Both the position numbers and the translations under genes were made by a program. From NCBI RefSeq assembly GCF_019312585.1, contig NZ_JAHWDP010000001.1:496001-560000 (forward strand): a stretch of 64,000 nucleotides of DNA. The letters run 5' to 3'. This document shows, piece after piece, positions 51,764 to 61,255 of this stretch (within the stretch, counting starts at the first letter, position 1; every line of letters begins with the position of its first letter). Below the pieces are notes generated by a model. It was given only the letters and a program-made list of their open reading frames with translations. It was not told where the DNA came from and ran no database searches. The stretch is from Halomarinibacterium sedimenti (GTDB taxonomy: Bacteria; Bacteroidota; Bacteroidia; Flavobacteriales; Flavobacteriaceae).

Positions 51764-52855
51764 ATGAAGTCATCCAATTACCGTTTTAAACATTTGAAAC
51801 AAAAAAAAACTATTTTGGTTGCCCCTTTACATTGGGGACTTGGACACGCCACAAGGTGTATCCCTATTATTACTGAATTACTTCGAAATGATTACAATGT
51901 ACTATTAGGAAGCGATGGCGCCCCTCTGTTATTACTAAGGAAAGAGTTTCCACAATTAGAATACATTGAATTACCCTCCTACAATATTACCTATCCAAAA
52001 AAGGGAGAGTTTTTTAAACTGAAGCTTTTTTTGAAACTTCCAGAAATAAAGAAAGCCATTTCTGAAGAAAAAAAAGTAATAAAGGAACTCGTTGCTCAAG
52101 GAAGAATAGATGGTATAATTAGTGACAATAGACTTGGGGTGCGGAGTAAAAAAGTACCTTCGGTTTTTATTACGCATCAATTAAATGTGTTAAGTGGTAA
52201 TACTTCTTTTTTCAGCAGTAAAATGCATCAAAAAATTATCTCAAAATATGATGCCTGTTGGGTTCCCGATGTTGAAGGAGCCATTAACCTAAGCGGAAAG
52301 TTGGGCCATTCAAAAAAAGTAAAATTTCCTATAACCTATATAGGTCCACTTAGTAGAATGAGCAAAAAGGAATTGTCAAAAAAATATGATGTTTTAGTAT
52401 TGCTTTCAGGGCCAGAACCTCAACGCACTATGCTTGAAGTTAAAATGATGGAGGTGTTTTTAAATTCAGATAAAAAAGTACTACTTGTACGAGGGATTGT
52501 AGAAGAACGAGAAGAAAAACTTCAAAATAGAAACATTACCATCCTCAATTTTTTACAAAGTAAGGAACTTGAAAATGCAATTAATGAAAGCGTTGTGGTT
52601 GTTTCTCGCTCTGGTTACACTACTATTATGGATTTAGCCGCATTAGAAAAAGATGCCTACTTTATCCCTACTCCAGGGCAATTTGAACAGAAGTACCTAG
52701 CAAAAGAACTGAAAGCAAGAGGCATTGTCCCTTCTTGCAAACAGCATGAATTTACCCTAGAAAAATTAAAGGAAATCCCTCTATATAAAGGGCTAAAAGA
52801 GTTTACTTACGAAGTAAATTTTAAAAAGTTATTTGCTCTTTTCGAGGGTAAATGA
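51764..52855 (+). CDS. MurG-like GT-B glycosyltransferase
   Basis: The protein has 363 residues. The N-terminal ILVAPLHWGLGHATRCIPIITELLRNDYNVLLGSDG is the acceptor domain of the GT28/MurG-like enzymes; the C-terminal domain holds LLSGPEPQRTMLE, VVVVSRSGYTTIMDLAALEK and PTPGQFEQKYLAKELKARG. The family in flavobacteria is small and uncharacterised. Its 3' end overlaps the convergent sensor kinase by 27 bp. Confidence 0.85.
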   Translation: MKSSNYRFKHLKQKKTILVAPLHWGLGHATRCIPIITELLRNDYNVLLGSDGAPLLLLRKEFPQLEYIELPSYNITYPKKGEFFKLKLFLKLPEIKKAISEEKKVIKELVAQGRIDGIISDNRLGVRSKKVPSVFITHQLNVLSGNTSFFSSKMHQKIISKYDACWVPDVEGAINLSGKLGHSKKVKFPITYIGPLSRMSKKELSKKYDVLVLLSGPEPQRTMLEVKMMEVFLNSDKKVLLVRGIVEEREEKLQNRNITILNFLQSKELENAINESVVVVSRSGYTTIMDLAALEKDAYFIPTPGQFEQKYLAKELKARGIVPSCKQHEFTLEKLKEIPLYKGLKEFTYEVNFKKLFALFEGK

Positions 52856-53872
52856 AAACTCCGACCCCACGCCAATTTGGCTTTCAACATATATTTTTTC
52901 GTTATGGGCTTCTACTAAGTGTTTCACTATCGCAAGTCCTAACCCACTACCACCTACCTTTCGAGAACCACTTTTATCTACCCTGTAAAAGCGTTCAAAA
53001 AGTCTTGTTAGGTGTTGTTTCTCCACACCTTCTCCATTATCGGTAATACGTACAATAATTTTATTTTTGATTAAATTTTCAATACTTACTTCTGTGGTGC
53101 CTTCTTCCCTTCCATATTTAATAGAATTTTCAACAAGGTTGGTGAGTACTTGCTGAATCCTCTCCCTATCAGCATAGACCATTATACTCTCTTTATAATT
53201 GATATCAAAGGTGAGCGTTATATTCTTTTTAGCAGCTTTCATCTCCAATAAATCGAAAACATTTTGCACCAATTCTATAATATTAAAATCTTCTTTATAC
53301 AGTGTTAAATCACCTACTTCAAGTTTGGTGATCATATCTAAATCCTTCACTATATATATGAGTCGCTCAACTCCTTTATTAGCTCTTTGTAAGTATTTTT
53401 TCCGAACCGTTTTATCCTTCATGGCACCATCAAGGAGGGTAAGTATATATCCTTGAACCGTAAAAAGGGGTGTTTTTAATTCATGAGAAACATTTCCCAT
53501 AAATTCTTTTCGGTAGTTTTCTCTATCTATAAGGGTTTCAATTTCAAGTTTTTTATCTTGAGCAAATCGTTCTACTTCCTTTGTTAAAGTAGCCATATCG
53601 GTCGTAATTCTTCTCTTATCGAAAGTACTACCATCTAGTAACTTTACATCGTTGTAAATTTTCTTAACCTGTTTATAAATAAGCTTTTCTACACGATACT
53701 GAATCACAAAAAAGGTTAGAAAATAACTTATAAAAAAAAAGAGGAGTAAAAACCAATAACTTATTCCTCCATGCCAATAAAAAAAAACTCCCAACAAAGC
53801 TGTTAGGAAGAATGTAATAAAGGTTGAAGTAAAACCTGCAAACTTGTATGTTTTTTTAAAAATTTTAGTCAT
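52829..53872 (-). CDS. PhoR-like sensor histidine kinase
   Basis: The protein has 347 residues. Two membrane helices near the N-terminus flank a very short periplasmic part, so it may sense within the membrane or through partners. The HAMP/linker leads to the HisKA helix with GNVSHELKTPLFTVQGY and an ATP-binding domain (NLVENSIKYG, ITDNGEGV, GGSGLGLAIVKHLV). It shares a one-base stop/start overlap with the response regulator upstream. PhoR-type phosphate sensing is possible but no Pst genes are here. Confidence 0.91.
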   Translation of the reverse strand: MTKIFKKTYKFAGFTSTFITFFLTALLGVFFYWHGGISYWFLLLFFFISYFLTFFVIQYRVEKLIYKQVKKIYNDVKLLDGSTFDKRRITTDMATLTKEVERFAQDKKLEIETLIDRENYRKEFMGNVSHELKTPLFTVQGYILTLLDGAMKDKTVRKKYLQRANKGVERLIYIVKDLDMITKLEVGDLTLYKEDFNIIELVQNVFDLLEMKAAKKNITLTFDINYKESIMVYADRERIQQVLTNLVENSIKYGREEGTTEVSIENLIKNKIIVRITDNGEGVEKQHLTRLFERFYRVDKSGSRKVGGSGLGLAIVKHLVEAHNEKIYVESQIGVGSEFSFTLEKSK

Positions 53873-54555
53873 TAAACTACAAACTTATACCCAACGCCTT
53901 TAACCGTTTTAAATTTATCATCCCCTAATTTCTCTCGCAATTTCCTAATATGAACATCGATGGTACGACCCCCAACGACAACTTCGTTACCCCAAACAGT
54001 GTCCAAAATATCTTCTCTCTTAAACACTTTACCAGGTTTTGATGCAAGTAATGATAGCAGTTCAAACTCTTTCCTAGGCAATAAAATATCTTCTTTCCCT
54101 CTTTGTACTTTATATTCTTCCCTGTTAATGATAATGTTTCCCAGCTTCAAAGTATTATCAACTATTTCTGCTTCTTTAAATCTGCGAAGCAATGCCTTTA
54201 CTTTACTCACCAGCACCTTAGGCTTAATAGGCTTGGTTATATAGTCATCTGCCCCAGCTTCAAACCCAGCTACTTGCGAATAGTCTTCTCCACGTGCTGT
54301 TAAAAAGGTGATGATCGTTTCGCTAAGCTCTGGGATGGCTCTCATTTTTTCACAAGCTTCAATCCCGTCCATCTCAGGCATCATAACGTCTAACACGATA
54401 AGATGTGGTTGATGCTTTTTGGCTTCAGCAATAGCCTGAATTCCATTTTCTGCCGTAATTATTTGATACCCTTCAGCGGCTAAGTTATAACCAATTATTT
54501 CTAAAATATCAGGCTCGTCATCCACTAACAATATTCTTGTATCTTTTTTCTTCAT
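53872..54555 (-). CDS. OmpR/PhoB-family response regulator
   Basis: The protein has 227 residues. The receiver holds the acidic pair LVDDEPD, phosphoacceptor Asp in LIVLDVMMPEMDG, and the Lys in YITKPIKP. The C-terminal winged helix has LLPRKEFELLSLLASKPG and GGRTIDVHIRKLREKLGDD. It forms a pair with the kinase downstream. The target genes cannot be told from here. Confidence 0.95.
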   Translation of the reverse strand: MKKKDTRILLVDDEPDILEIIGYNLAAEGYQIITAENGIQAIAEAKKHQPHLIVLDVMMPEMDGIEACEKMRAIPELSETIITFLTARGEDYSQVAGFEAGADDYITKPIKPKVLVSKVKALLRRFKEAEIVDNTLKLGNIIINREEYKVQRGKEDILLPRKEFELLSLLASKPGKVFKREDILDTVWGNEVVVGGRTIDVHIRKLREKLGDDKFKTVKGVGYKFVV

Positions 54556-54758
54556 GAATTATAGTATAATACTTGGTGTTAAATATACTGCTTATTCTTT
54601 TTCGAGAATTTTTATGGAGCATTGTTAACGATTATGTAACATTAAGATTACGATTAACTAAAATTACGTATTCCCTCATTATTTTAAAGTAAACCTTCGT
54701 AAAAATTCTTCAAAAAATGCAAAAAATCCTTTTCTTTGTACCATTAAAACAATTTTAC

Positions 54759-55694
54759 ATGATGAAAAAAATTACATTTTTAGTAGCATTACTTATTAGT
54801 ACTATCTCTTTTGCACAAATCGCAAGTACAAGCTTTGAAGAACCAGGCGTATTTACAATACAATATGTAGATACTGGAGATCCAAATACAGCACATGACC
54901 TTATAGATAATGTTGATGAGCCTTTTGTAAATTGGACTTCTACAGGTGGTGAAATGGGATTTAGTGCCCGTTACGAACCATATGATACTCCAGATGTAGG
55001 GCTTACCGATGGTGACTTTGTGGGTGTAACAGATTTTGTTTCTACAGTAGGAGCGTATACAGATGGTGTTAAAGGATATCAAATTAGTGATGCCGATGGA
55101 AACTTTATTTTAGAATTTGACAATGTTGATTTAACCGGGGTTTCCACTCCAAGTGTATCTATAGATTATTGGATTTCTGAAACTGGATACGAAGGGGACG
55201 GAACCTTAAATGAAATGGGATCGGACAGATTAAGAATCTATGTGAGAGATATTACCAATAGTACCGAAATTGATATATTAGATACTACTGGTAACGATAT
55301 TAATGATTTAGGAATTGAAGGTTCTTGGATTACTGGCGGTGCAAACTTGACTTCAGATGCAACGGTACAATTAGTAATCGAAGCAAGAATGAATGCAGGC
55401 GCTGAAGCATTTTATTTCGATAATGTTGTCTTCTCTGGAGAGCCTTTAGGTATTGCAGATCAAAATAAAAATCAATTTGCCATCTACCCTAACCCTGCGC
55501 AAGGATTCTTAAATATTAGTTCACCTATTTCTGGTGAAAAGCAAGTAACTATTTTTGATGTTTTAGGGAAGAAAGTAATGACTACTACTGTCACCAATGA
55601 AAGAATGAATATCTCTCAATTAAACAGTGGTGTGTACATTGTTCAAATTACACAAGGAAACATTTCTGAAACCAAAAAATTGGTAGTGAGATAA
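54759..55694 (+). CDS. T9SS-exported protein with Por sorting tail
   Basis: Start at the ATG pair at 54759/54762, giving the signal peptide KKITFLVALLISTISFAQ; the frame extends to 54717 but that part is not part of a signal. The mature protein is beta-rich, with SSTSFEEPGVFTIQYVDTG-type start and a jelly-roll pattern (LRIYVRDITNSTEIDILDT). The C-terminal tail YPNPAQGFLNISSPIS...VTIFDVLGKKVM...LNSGVYIVQITQ is a type A T9SS signal. Likely a secreted or anchored surface protein. Confidence 0.85.
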   Translation: MMKKITFLVALLISTISFAQIASTSFEEPGVFTIQYVDTGDPNTAHDLIDNVDEPFVNWTSTGGEMGFSARYEPYDTPDVGLTDGDFVGVTDFVSTVGAYTDGVKGYQISDADGNFILEFDNVDLTGVSTPSVSIDYWISETGYEGDGTLNEMGSDRLRIYVRDITNSTEIDILDTTGNDINDLGIEGSWITGGANLTSDATVQLVIEARMNAGAEAFYFDNVVFSGEPLGIADQNKNQFAIYPNPAQGFLNISSPISGEKQVTIFDVLGKKVMTTTVTNERMNISQLNSGVYIVQITQGNISETKKLVVR

Positions 55695-55715
55695 TCTTTC
55701 ACAAATAATATTTCT

Positions 55716-55747
55716 AAAAAAGCTTCTGTACTTACGGAAGCTTTTTT
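55716..55747 (+). terminator. Terminator after the T9SS protein gene
   Basis: AAAAAAGCTTC / GAAGCTTTTTT stem with a 10-base loop, followed by T residues on the plus strand, 22 bases after the stop codon. Confidence 0.88.
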
Positions 55748-55780
55748 TATTCCCTATTTTTGAATAGCCAAAAAGTAAAA

Positions 55781-56752
55781 ATGCTAGAAAAAGCAATTTT
55801 TCAAATAAAAAATAAACAAGAATTTGAAACGCTTGCCCTACAAGTGTTTCAATATCAATATGAGCATGTGGCACCGTATCGGGATTTTTGTAACCTACTG
55901 CACAAAAATCCCGATAATGTAACGTCTTTAAAATCCATTCCGTTTCTCCCTATTGAATTTTTTAAATCGCATACCATCCTTTCAGATCAAAAAGAATCTC
56001 AAACCATTTTCACCAGCAGCGGAACTACAGGAATGGTGACCAGCAACCATTTTGTGGCAGATCTTCCCCTTTACGAACAAAGTTTTTTAAGAGGTTTTCA
56101 GCAATTTTATGGAAATCCTAAGGATTGGACCATCCTTGCCTTACTTCCCTCGTATTTGGAGCGAGAAGGATCTTCACTCATTTATATGGTGCAATCCTTA
56201 ATCGAAACAAGTAATGCCTCCAGCGGATTTTACCTTCACAATCTCGATGCGCTCATAGAAAATTTGGAAGCACTGGAAAAAAGCAACCAAAAAACACTAT
56301 TAATTGGAGTATCCTATGCGTTGTTAGACCTCATCGAAAAACAACAATTTCAATTAAAATCAACCACAATAATGGAAACCGGAGGCATGAAAGGAAAACG
56401 CAAAGAACTTATTAAGGCGGCATTACATGAAAAACTAAAAAAAGGATTTGGTGTTGCTCAAATTCATAGCGAATATGGAATGACCGAGCTACTGTCTCAA
56501 GCCTATTCGTCAGGGAAAGGAGTTTATACAACACCTCCCTGGATGAAAGTCTTTACGCGCGATACCGAGGATGCCCTGACCTTCGTATCAGGAAAGACGG
56601 GTGGGATTAATGTTATAGACTTGGCAAATCTGTATTCCTGTTCGTTTATTGCAACCCAGGACTTAGGGAAAACTTTGCCCGATGGAAGTTTCGAAATTTT
56701 AGGTAGATTTGATACCAGCGATATTCGAGGTTGTAATCTTATGGTTCTTTAA
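55781..56752 (+). CDS. LuxE/PaaK-like acyl-activating protein
   Basis: Start at ATG 55781 (323 residues); a TTG at 55760 is also in frame. The AMP-binding signature is TIFTSSGTTGMVTS, and the C-terminal domain has ETGGMKGKRKEL, SEYGMTELLSQAYS and an ATQDLG end. This LuxE-type fold activates carboxylic acids; in Bacteroidota it usually stands outside lux clusters, with acyl groups for cell-envelope or lipid processes suspected. It overlaps the next gene by 1 base. Confidence 0.82.
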   Translation: MLEKAIFQIKNKQEFETLALQVFQYQYEHVAPYRDFCNLLHKNPDNVTSLKSIPFLPIEFFKSHTILSDQKESQTIFTSSGTTGMVTSNHFVADLPLYEQSFLRGFQQFYGNPKDWTILALLPSYLEREGSSLIYMVQSLIETSNASSGFYLHNLDALIENLEALEKSNQKTLLIGVSYALLDLIEKQQFQLKSTTIMETGGMKGKRKELIKAALHEKLKKGFGVAQIHSEYGMTELLSQAYSSGKGVYTTPPWMKVFTRDTEDALTFVSGKTGGINVIDLANLYSCSFIATQDLGKTLPDGSFEILGRFDTSDIRGCNLMVL

Positions 56753-57786
56753 TGCAACAAACACCTAAAAAAAATAACGGTTGCCTTTGGCTTTTTGTTT
56801 TTGGACTAATAAGCTTTATGGGTGCTATTGGTATTGCTGCTTTTTTAGATGTATCATGGATTTTCTCATTTATTATTGCAGGAATTATTGGGGCCATACT
56901 CACTTCAAAAATCATTGGAAAACCTACCATCTCAAGCCTAGTTAAAAATGTAGGGGTTATCTTTTTTCTCGTTATAGGTGTCCGGTTTTTATTTCTCTTT
57001 ATCATTGAATTTGTAAAAGTCCCTGCTACGGAAGATACCACGTTTAATATTGAAGAAGGCGTTGCAAAATCTACTATTCTGGAAGGTATCGATACCGTTT
57101 CGGTGTATTCCAGCAACAGAGTTTGGAAAGACAATTATGGCAATAATTACCAAGGAAAATTAACCGTTCGCGAAAATGATTTTAATCGCCTATATAACCA
57201 CATAAATAATTATAAAGTAAGAGGTTCTGCTAATTTTTGGGGTATTCTTTATGACTATATCGACAGAACCGACACGCCAAGCCTAGATTTGGTAATGAAG
57301 GCTTTTGAAGACATTCATATAAACAAAAAACTGAATCAGATGGAATTTGCTGAAATGGTCATTTCCTGTATTCAAGACATTCCATATTCCTTTGTGTTTC
57401 AAGAGGCGTGTATGCCAGCCGAAAATTATGAAGATTCCATACGCACCATTCTTGAAGATTGTCCCGATTGTTGTATTGGTAACGTGAAATACGGAATTCA
57501 AAACCCTGTGTCTTTTCTTCAGAATTTAAAAGGAGATTGTGATACCCGTACGGTTTTAATTTACTCCATTTTGAAACATTTTAACTATGACGTCGCCATA
57601 TTAAATAGCAACTTTTATAGACACTCCATTATTGGGATTAATTTGCCCGCAAAAGGATTGTATAAAACCCATTACGGAAAAAAATATGTGGTTTGGGAAA
57701 CCACGGCAAAATATTATACGGCTGGGCAACTCCCTGGCAATTTTAATGATATTACCCACTGGAATGTGGTACTAACCAGTAAATAA
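56752..57786 (+). CDS. Membrane protein with transglutaminase-like domain
   Basis: The protein has 344 residues. Two to three membrane helices at the N-terminus (about 13-80) are followed by a soluble domain. The stretch LQNLKGDCDTRTVLIYSILKHF, HSIIGINLP and YVVWETTAKYYTAG has a Cys, His, Glu set as in transglutaminase-like cysteine proteases. The middle part has Cys-rich PDCCIGNVKYG. Its stop is 6 bases before the next gene. Function unknown. Confidence 0.75.
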   Translation: MQQTPKKNNGCLWLFVFGLISFMGAIGIAAFLDVSWIFSFIIAGIIGAILTSKIIGKPTISSLVKNVGVIFFLVIGVRFLFLFIIEFVKVPATEDTTFNIEEGVAKSTILEGIDTVSVYSSNRVWKDNYGNNYQGKLTVRENDFNRLYNHINNYKVRGSANFWGILYDYIDRTDTPSLDLVMKAFEDIHINKKLNQMEFAEMVISCIQDIPYSFVFQEACMPAENYEDSIRTILEDCPDCCIGNVKYGIQNPVSFLQNLKGDCDTRTVLIYSILKHFNYDVAILNSNFYRHSIIGINLPAKGLYKTHYGKKYVVWETTAKYYTAGQLPGNFNDITHWNVVLTSK

Positions 57787-57792
57787 CGAATT

Positions 57793-58308
57793 ATGAACAA
57801 ACAACTTTTTACACTCGCACTCTTTGAAGTCATCCTATCTATTATCATCACGGTGGCCATTATTTATGTTTCGTATAGCATACTGCACAAGCTATTTTTC
57901 CAAAAGGAAGATGTAAAAGGAAACAACACAGCCTTTACCGTGTTTACTTCGGGAATCATCTTAAGTATAGGTTTAATTTTAAGCGAAATTCTACCCTCTA
58001 TTACTAACATTATTCGGTTGGCAACTACCCAAACCGATGCGGTAGATATGGCAACCATTGTAAAATATTCGGGGATTTATTTATTGATTGGATTTCTTGC
58101 AGCGGTGATAATTAATGCTTCGGTATTCTTTTTATTTTCGATGCTTACACGAGGAATAAATGAGTTTCAAGCCATTAAAAACAATCACGTGGGAGTAGCC
58201 ATTTTAGTGGCCTCAACATTGGTAAGTATTACACTCATAGTAAAGGAAAGCATCGCTTTATTGATAAGTTCTTTAATCCCTTATCCTGAAGTATCCAATT
58301 TTTTGTAG
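57793..58308 (+). CDS. DUF350-like integral membrane protein
   Basis: The protein has 171 residues and four to five transmembrane helices with SGIILSIGLILSEILPSI, YLLIGFLAAVIINASVFFLF and NNHVGVAILVASTLVSITLIVKESIALLI. The arrangement resembles DUF350. It probably works with the transglutaminase-like protein upstream (6-base gap). Confidence 0.65.
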   Translation: MNKQLFTLALFEVILSIIITVAIIYVSYSILHKLFFQKEDVKGNNTAFTVFTSGIILSIGLILSEILPSITNIIRLATTQTDAVDMATIVKYSGIYLLIGFLAAVIINASVFFLFSMLTRGINEFQAIKNNHVGVAILVASTLVSITLIVKESIALLISSLIPYPEVSNFL

Positions 58309-58354
58309 GACTGTAAGGAATTGAAAAAAGTACGACCAACATAGTGTTATGAAA

Positions 58355-58370
58355 AAGGGAAATTTCCCTT
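58355..58370. repeat. Perfect 16-base palindrome
   Basis: AAGGGAAATTTCCCTT is self-complementary over all 16 bases, between the DUF350-like gene and the tyrS 3' end. It is followed by GACTACA on the plus strand, not by T residues, so it is not a standard terminator. Confidence 0.6.
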
Positions 58371-58402
58371 GACTACATTCATAATTGGTTGGTTAGTTAG
58401 TT

Positions 58403-58428
58403 GAAAGCCCCGAGAGGTCGGGGCTTTC
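58403..58428 (+). terminator. Bidirectional-type terminator between DUF350-like gene and tyrS
   Basis: GAAAGCCCCGA / TCGGGGCTTTC is an 11-bp GC-rich stem with a 4-base loop, followed by TTATTTTAT on the plus strand. It lies 95 bases after the DUF350-like gene and 6 bases beyond the tyrS stop. Confidence 0.88.
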
Positions 58429-58433
58429 TTATT

Positions 58434-59729
58434 TTATACTACTTTAATGATAAAATAGTTTTTCTTTCCACGTTGAAGCAATACAAATTGTCCGTTAATC
58501 AAGTCGGTTGAGGTAATCTGAAAATCTTCCCCTACCTTTTCCTTGTTTACTGAAATGGAATTCTCTTTTAATGCGCGTCGCGCTTCTCCATTAGACTTTA
58601 AAAAACCTGTCTTTTCAGCCAAAGCGCCAATAATATCAAGTCCATTGTTGAGTTCTGTTGAAGATATTTCAGCTTGCGGAACCCCTTCAAATACATCGAG
58701 AAAGGTTTTTTCATTCAGATTTTTTAAATCTTCGGAAGTTGATTTTCCGAATAAAATTTCTGAAGCTTTCACCGCATTTTCATATTCTTCTTCACTGTGC
58801 ACCGTAATGGTAACTTCCTGAGCCAATCTTTTTTGAAGCAATCGCATATGCGGTGCTTCTTTGTGTTCGGCAACCAAGCCTTCCACCGTTGTTTTATCCA
58901 AAAAAGTGAAAATTTTGATATATTTTTCGGCATCCTCATCACTAGTGTTCAACCAATACTGGTAAAATTTATAAGGTGACGTTCTATTGGCATCCAACCA
59001 TACATTCCCACCTTCGCTTTTTCCAAATTTACTTCCGTCGCTTTTGGTAATCAAGGGACATGTAAGCGCATAGCCTTTTCCATTGCCTATTCTACGGATT
59101 AATTCGGTTCCTGTGGTGATGTTTCCCCACTGGTCGCTTCCACCCATTTGCAAGGTGCAATCGTGGTTTTTGAATAAGTGAAGAAAATCATACCCCTGCA
59201 CCAATTGGTAGGTAAACTCTGTAAAAGACATGCCATCGTTTCCTTCGCCGGAGATTCTATTTTTTACAGAATCCTTTGCCATCATATAATTAACCGTGAT
59301 ATGCTTTCCTACATCACGAATAAAATCCAGAAAGCTAAATTCCTTCATCCAGTCGTAATTGTTCACCATTACAGCTTCATTTTCGGCACCCGAAGAAAAA
59401 TCTAAAAATTGAGACAATTGCTGGCGCACACATTCTTGATTGTGTCGTAAAGTTTTTTCATCCAGCAAATTACGCTCACTCGATTTCCCCGAAGGATCCC
59501 CAATCATCCCCGTGGCTCCCCCAACCAAGGCCACAGGCTTATGTCCACACCGTTGGAAAAAAGCCAACAACATAATAGGCACCAAGTTTCCAATGTGCAG
59601 CGAATCTGCGGTAGGATCAAAGCCAACGTACGCCGCACGCATGGCTTCGTTAAGATGCGTTTCGGTATCTGGCATCACGTCGTGAATCATTCCACGCCAT
59701 GTAAGTTCTTCTATAAAATTTTTGGGCAT
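58434..59729 (-). CDS. tyrS: Tyrosyl-tRNA synthetase
   Basis: The protein has 431 residues. The class I HIGH motif is HIGN at 45-48 and the KMSKS motif is degraded to KFGKS in [11 protein letters not shown]. The C-terminal S4-like RNA-binding domain contains [21 protein letters not shown]. It charges tRNA-Tyr. The leader region contains a TATCTTTG box; the 3' end abuts a strong terminator. Confidence 0.95.
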   Translation of the reverse strand: MPKNFIEELTWRGMIHDVMPDTETHLNEAMRAAYVGFDPTADSLHIGNLVPIMLLAFFQRCGHKPVALVGGATGMIGDPSGKSSERNLLDEKTLRHNQECVRQQLSQFLDFSSGAENEAVMVNNYDWMKEFSFLDFIRDVGKHITVNYMMAKDSVKNRISGEGNDGMSFTEFTYQLVQGYDFLHLFKNHDCTLQMGGSDQWGNITTGTELIRRIGNGKGYALTCPLITKSDGSKFGKSEGGNVWLDANRTSPYKFYQYWLNTSDEDAEKYIKIFTFLDKTTVEGLVAEHKEAPHMRLLQKRLAQEVTITVHSEEEYENAVKASEILFGKSTSEDLKNLNEKTFLDVFEGVPQAEISSTELNNGLDIIGALAEKTGFLKSNGEARRALKENSISVNKEKVGEDFQITSTDLINGQFVLLQRGKKNYFIIKVV

Positions 59730-59746
59730 TGTCTTTATGTTTGCCG

Positions 59747-59754
59747 CAAAGATA
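59747..59754 (-). promoter_or_regulatory. tyrS promoter -7 box
   Basis: Minus-strand TATCTTTG followed by GCGGC, a full match to TAnnTTTG, 17 bases before the tyrS ATG. Confidence 0.65.
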
Positions 59755-59807
59755 GTGGGATGCTTTAAAATGAAAAAGTATATAACAAAAAAGAGTATTT
59801 TCGTAGG

Positions 59808-60809
59808 ATGATATTAGTAACAGGCGGTACGGGATTGGTAGGAGCACATTTGCTCTATCAGTTGGTATTAAAGCATCCTAAGATTCGTGCCACCCATCGC
59901 ACATCGAGTGACTTAGCCTCGGTAAAAAAAGTATTTTCTTATTATACAAAAGACGTTGAAACACTTTACCAAAAGATTGAATGGATAGCAGCCAATATCA
60001 CAGAAATTCCGCAGCTCACACAAGCATTTCAAGGCATTACGCACGTGTATCATTGTGCTGCCTTCGTTAGTTTTAACCCCAAACACTACCACGCCCTAAA
60101 AAAAGCAAATGTAGAAGGCACTGCCAATGTGGTTAATATCGCACTGGCGAACAACGTAAAAAAAATGTGTTATGTGAGTTCCATTGCTACCTTAGGAAAA
60201 TCCTTAAACGGAGAAAGTATTACCGAAGAAACGCCTTGGAATCCCGAAGACAAAAACAGTGTGTATTCCATTACAAAATATGGTGCCGAAATGGAAGTGT
60301 GGCGGGGTACGCAAGAAGGATTGGATGCCGTGATTGTTAATCCGGGGGTGATTTTAGGCGAAGGCTATTGGCATTCGAGCAGTGGAAGGCTTATTACAAG
60401 AGCCGCCAAAGGAGTGAAGTATTATACTGAAGGAAGTTCCGGTTTTGTAGATATTAAAGATGTGGTAAAAGTGATGCTGTCTTTAATGGAAAGTGATTTA
60501 AAAAATGAACGCTTCGTATTGGTTTCTAAAAATCTAACCTATAAAGAATTTTTGGGTAGCTTAAGTGTTGCTTTGGGGAAGCCAGTGCCTTCAAAAAGTA
60601 TATCGAAAAGGACGTTGTTGTTTTTAAGTAGCTTGGATTGGCTTTCCAGTAACCTCTTTGGAACCAAAAGAAGGTTATTAAAAGGGATGATTCATTCTAT
60701 GTTTAGGTATTCAAAATACGATGCTTCAAAAATTGAAAAAGCATTAGATTTTCAGTTTACTCCCTATGATGAAACTATTACAAGAATTGTAAAAAACTAC
60801 AAAGCTTAA
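59808..60809 (+). CDS. NAD-dependent epimerase/dehydratase family protein
   Basis: The protein has 333 residues. Extended SDR fold: [15 protein letters not shown] (nucleotide binding), [11 protein letters not shown], and the catalytic [13 protein letters not shown] with Tyr-x3-Lys. It is similar to dihydroflavonol-4-reductase-like or 3-beta-HSD-like proteins; substrate unknown. The 3' end overlaps the DUF4296 gene by 4 bp, in a convergent arrangement. Confidence 0.86.
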   Translation: MILVTGGTGLVGAHLLYQLVLKHPKIRATHRTSSDLASVKKVFSYYTKDVETLYQKIEWIAANITEIPQLTQAFQGITHVYHCAAFVSFNPKHYHALKKANVEGTANVVNIALANNVKKMCYVSSIATLGKSLNGESITEETPWNPEDKNSVYSITKYGAEMEVWRGTQEGLDAVIVNPGVILGEGYWHSSSGRLITRAAKGVKYYTEGSSGFVDIKDVVKVMLSLMESDLKNERFVLVSKNLTYKEFLGSLSVALGKPVPSKSISKRTLLFLSSLDWLSSNLFGTKRRLLKGMIHSMFRYSKYDASKIEKALDFQFTPYDETITRIVKNYKA

Positions 60810-61255
60810 TTTTGAACAGGGGGTATTGTTATCCCTTCAGAAATAGAATCTTTTTTTGTCTTTCGTTTTTCGCGAGCCGCTTCGATACTATCCTTTTTAA
60901 TTTTAGCCTCCCGAATGATTAATGTATCAATTTCGGCTTTTTGAGCCACTAACCGCTCTTCCACTCGTTTTAAAATATCGATATAATCATTTAATTGGGA
61001 AGCATAGTAGGCGTTACTCTGCGCAAATTGAAGGCTATCAATATTAAATTTTTTAAAAATAAGGGAATCTAATTCAATCACCTCATCTCGCATGATTCTA
61101 TTATTGATGCTACGTGCAGCATTTCCAGTATAGGATTCAGATAGAATTAAGACCATGTTATCTTTCGAGATTAGATTGTCTGGTTTTATGGGACGTTTTA
61201 CATCCTGACAACCTATCAAAAAAGATAATAGTAGTGCAAAAATTACAAATCTCAT
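60806..61255 (-). CDS. DUF4296 lipoprotein
   Basis: The protein has 149 residues with lipobox FLIGC (Cys16). The DUF4296 region follows: IKPDNLISKDNMVLILSESYTGNAA, then LIFKKFNIDSLQFAQSNAYYA and LNDYIDILKRVEERL. The C-terminal tail is charged. It is a probable periplasm-facing lipoprotein of unknown function, cotranscribed with pyrC (4-bp overlap). Confidence 0.87.
   Translation of the reverse strand: MRFVIFALLLSFLIGCQDVKRPIKPDNLISKDNMVLILSESYTGNAARSINNRIMRDEVIELDSLIFKKFNIDSLQFAQSNAYYASQLNDYIDILKRVEERLVAQKAEIDTLIIREAKIKKDSIEAAREKRKTKKDSISEGITIPPVQN

Noticed and set aside
58355-58370. Palindrome as a terminator for the DUF350-like gene
   Set aside because: No T run follows; the GC-rich stem at 58403-58428 is a better terminator.
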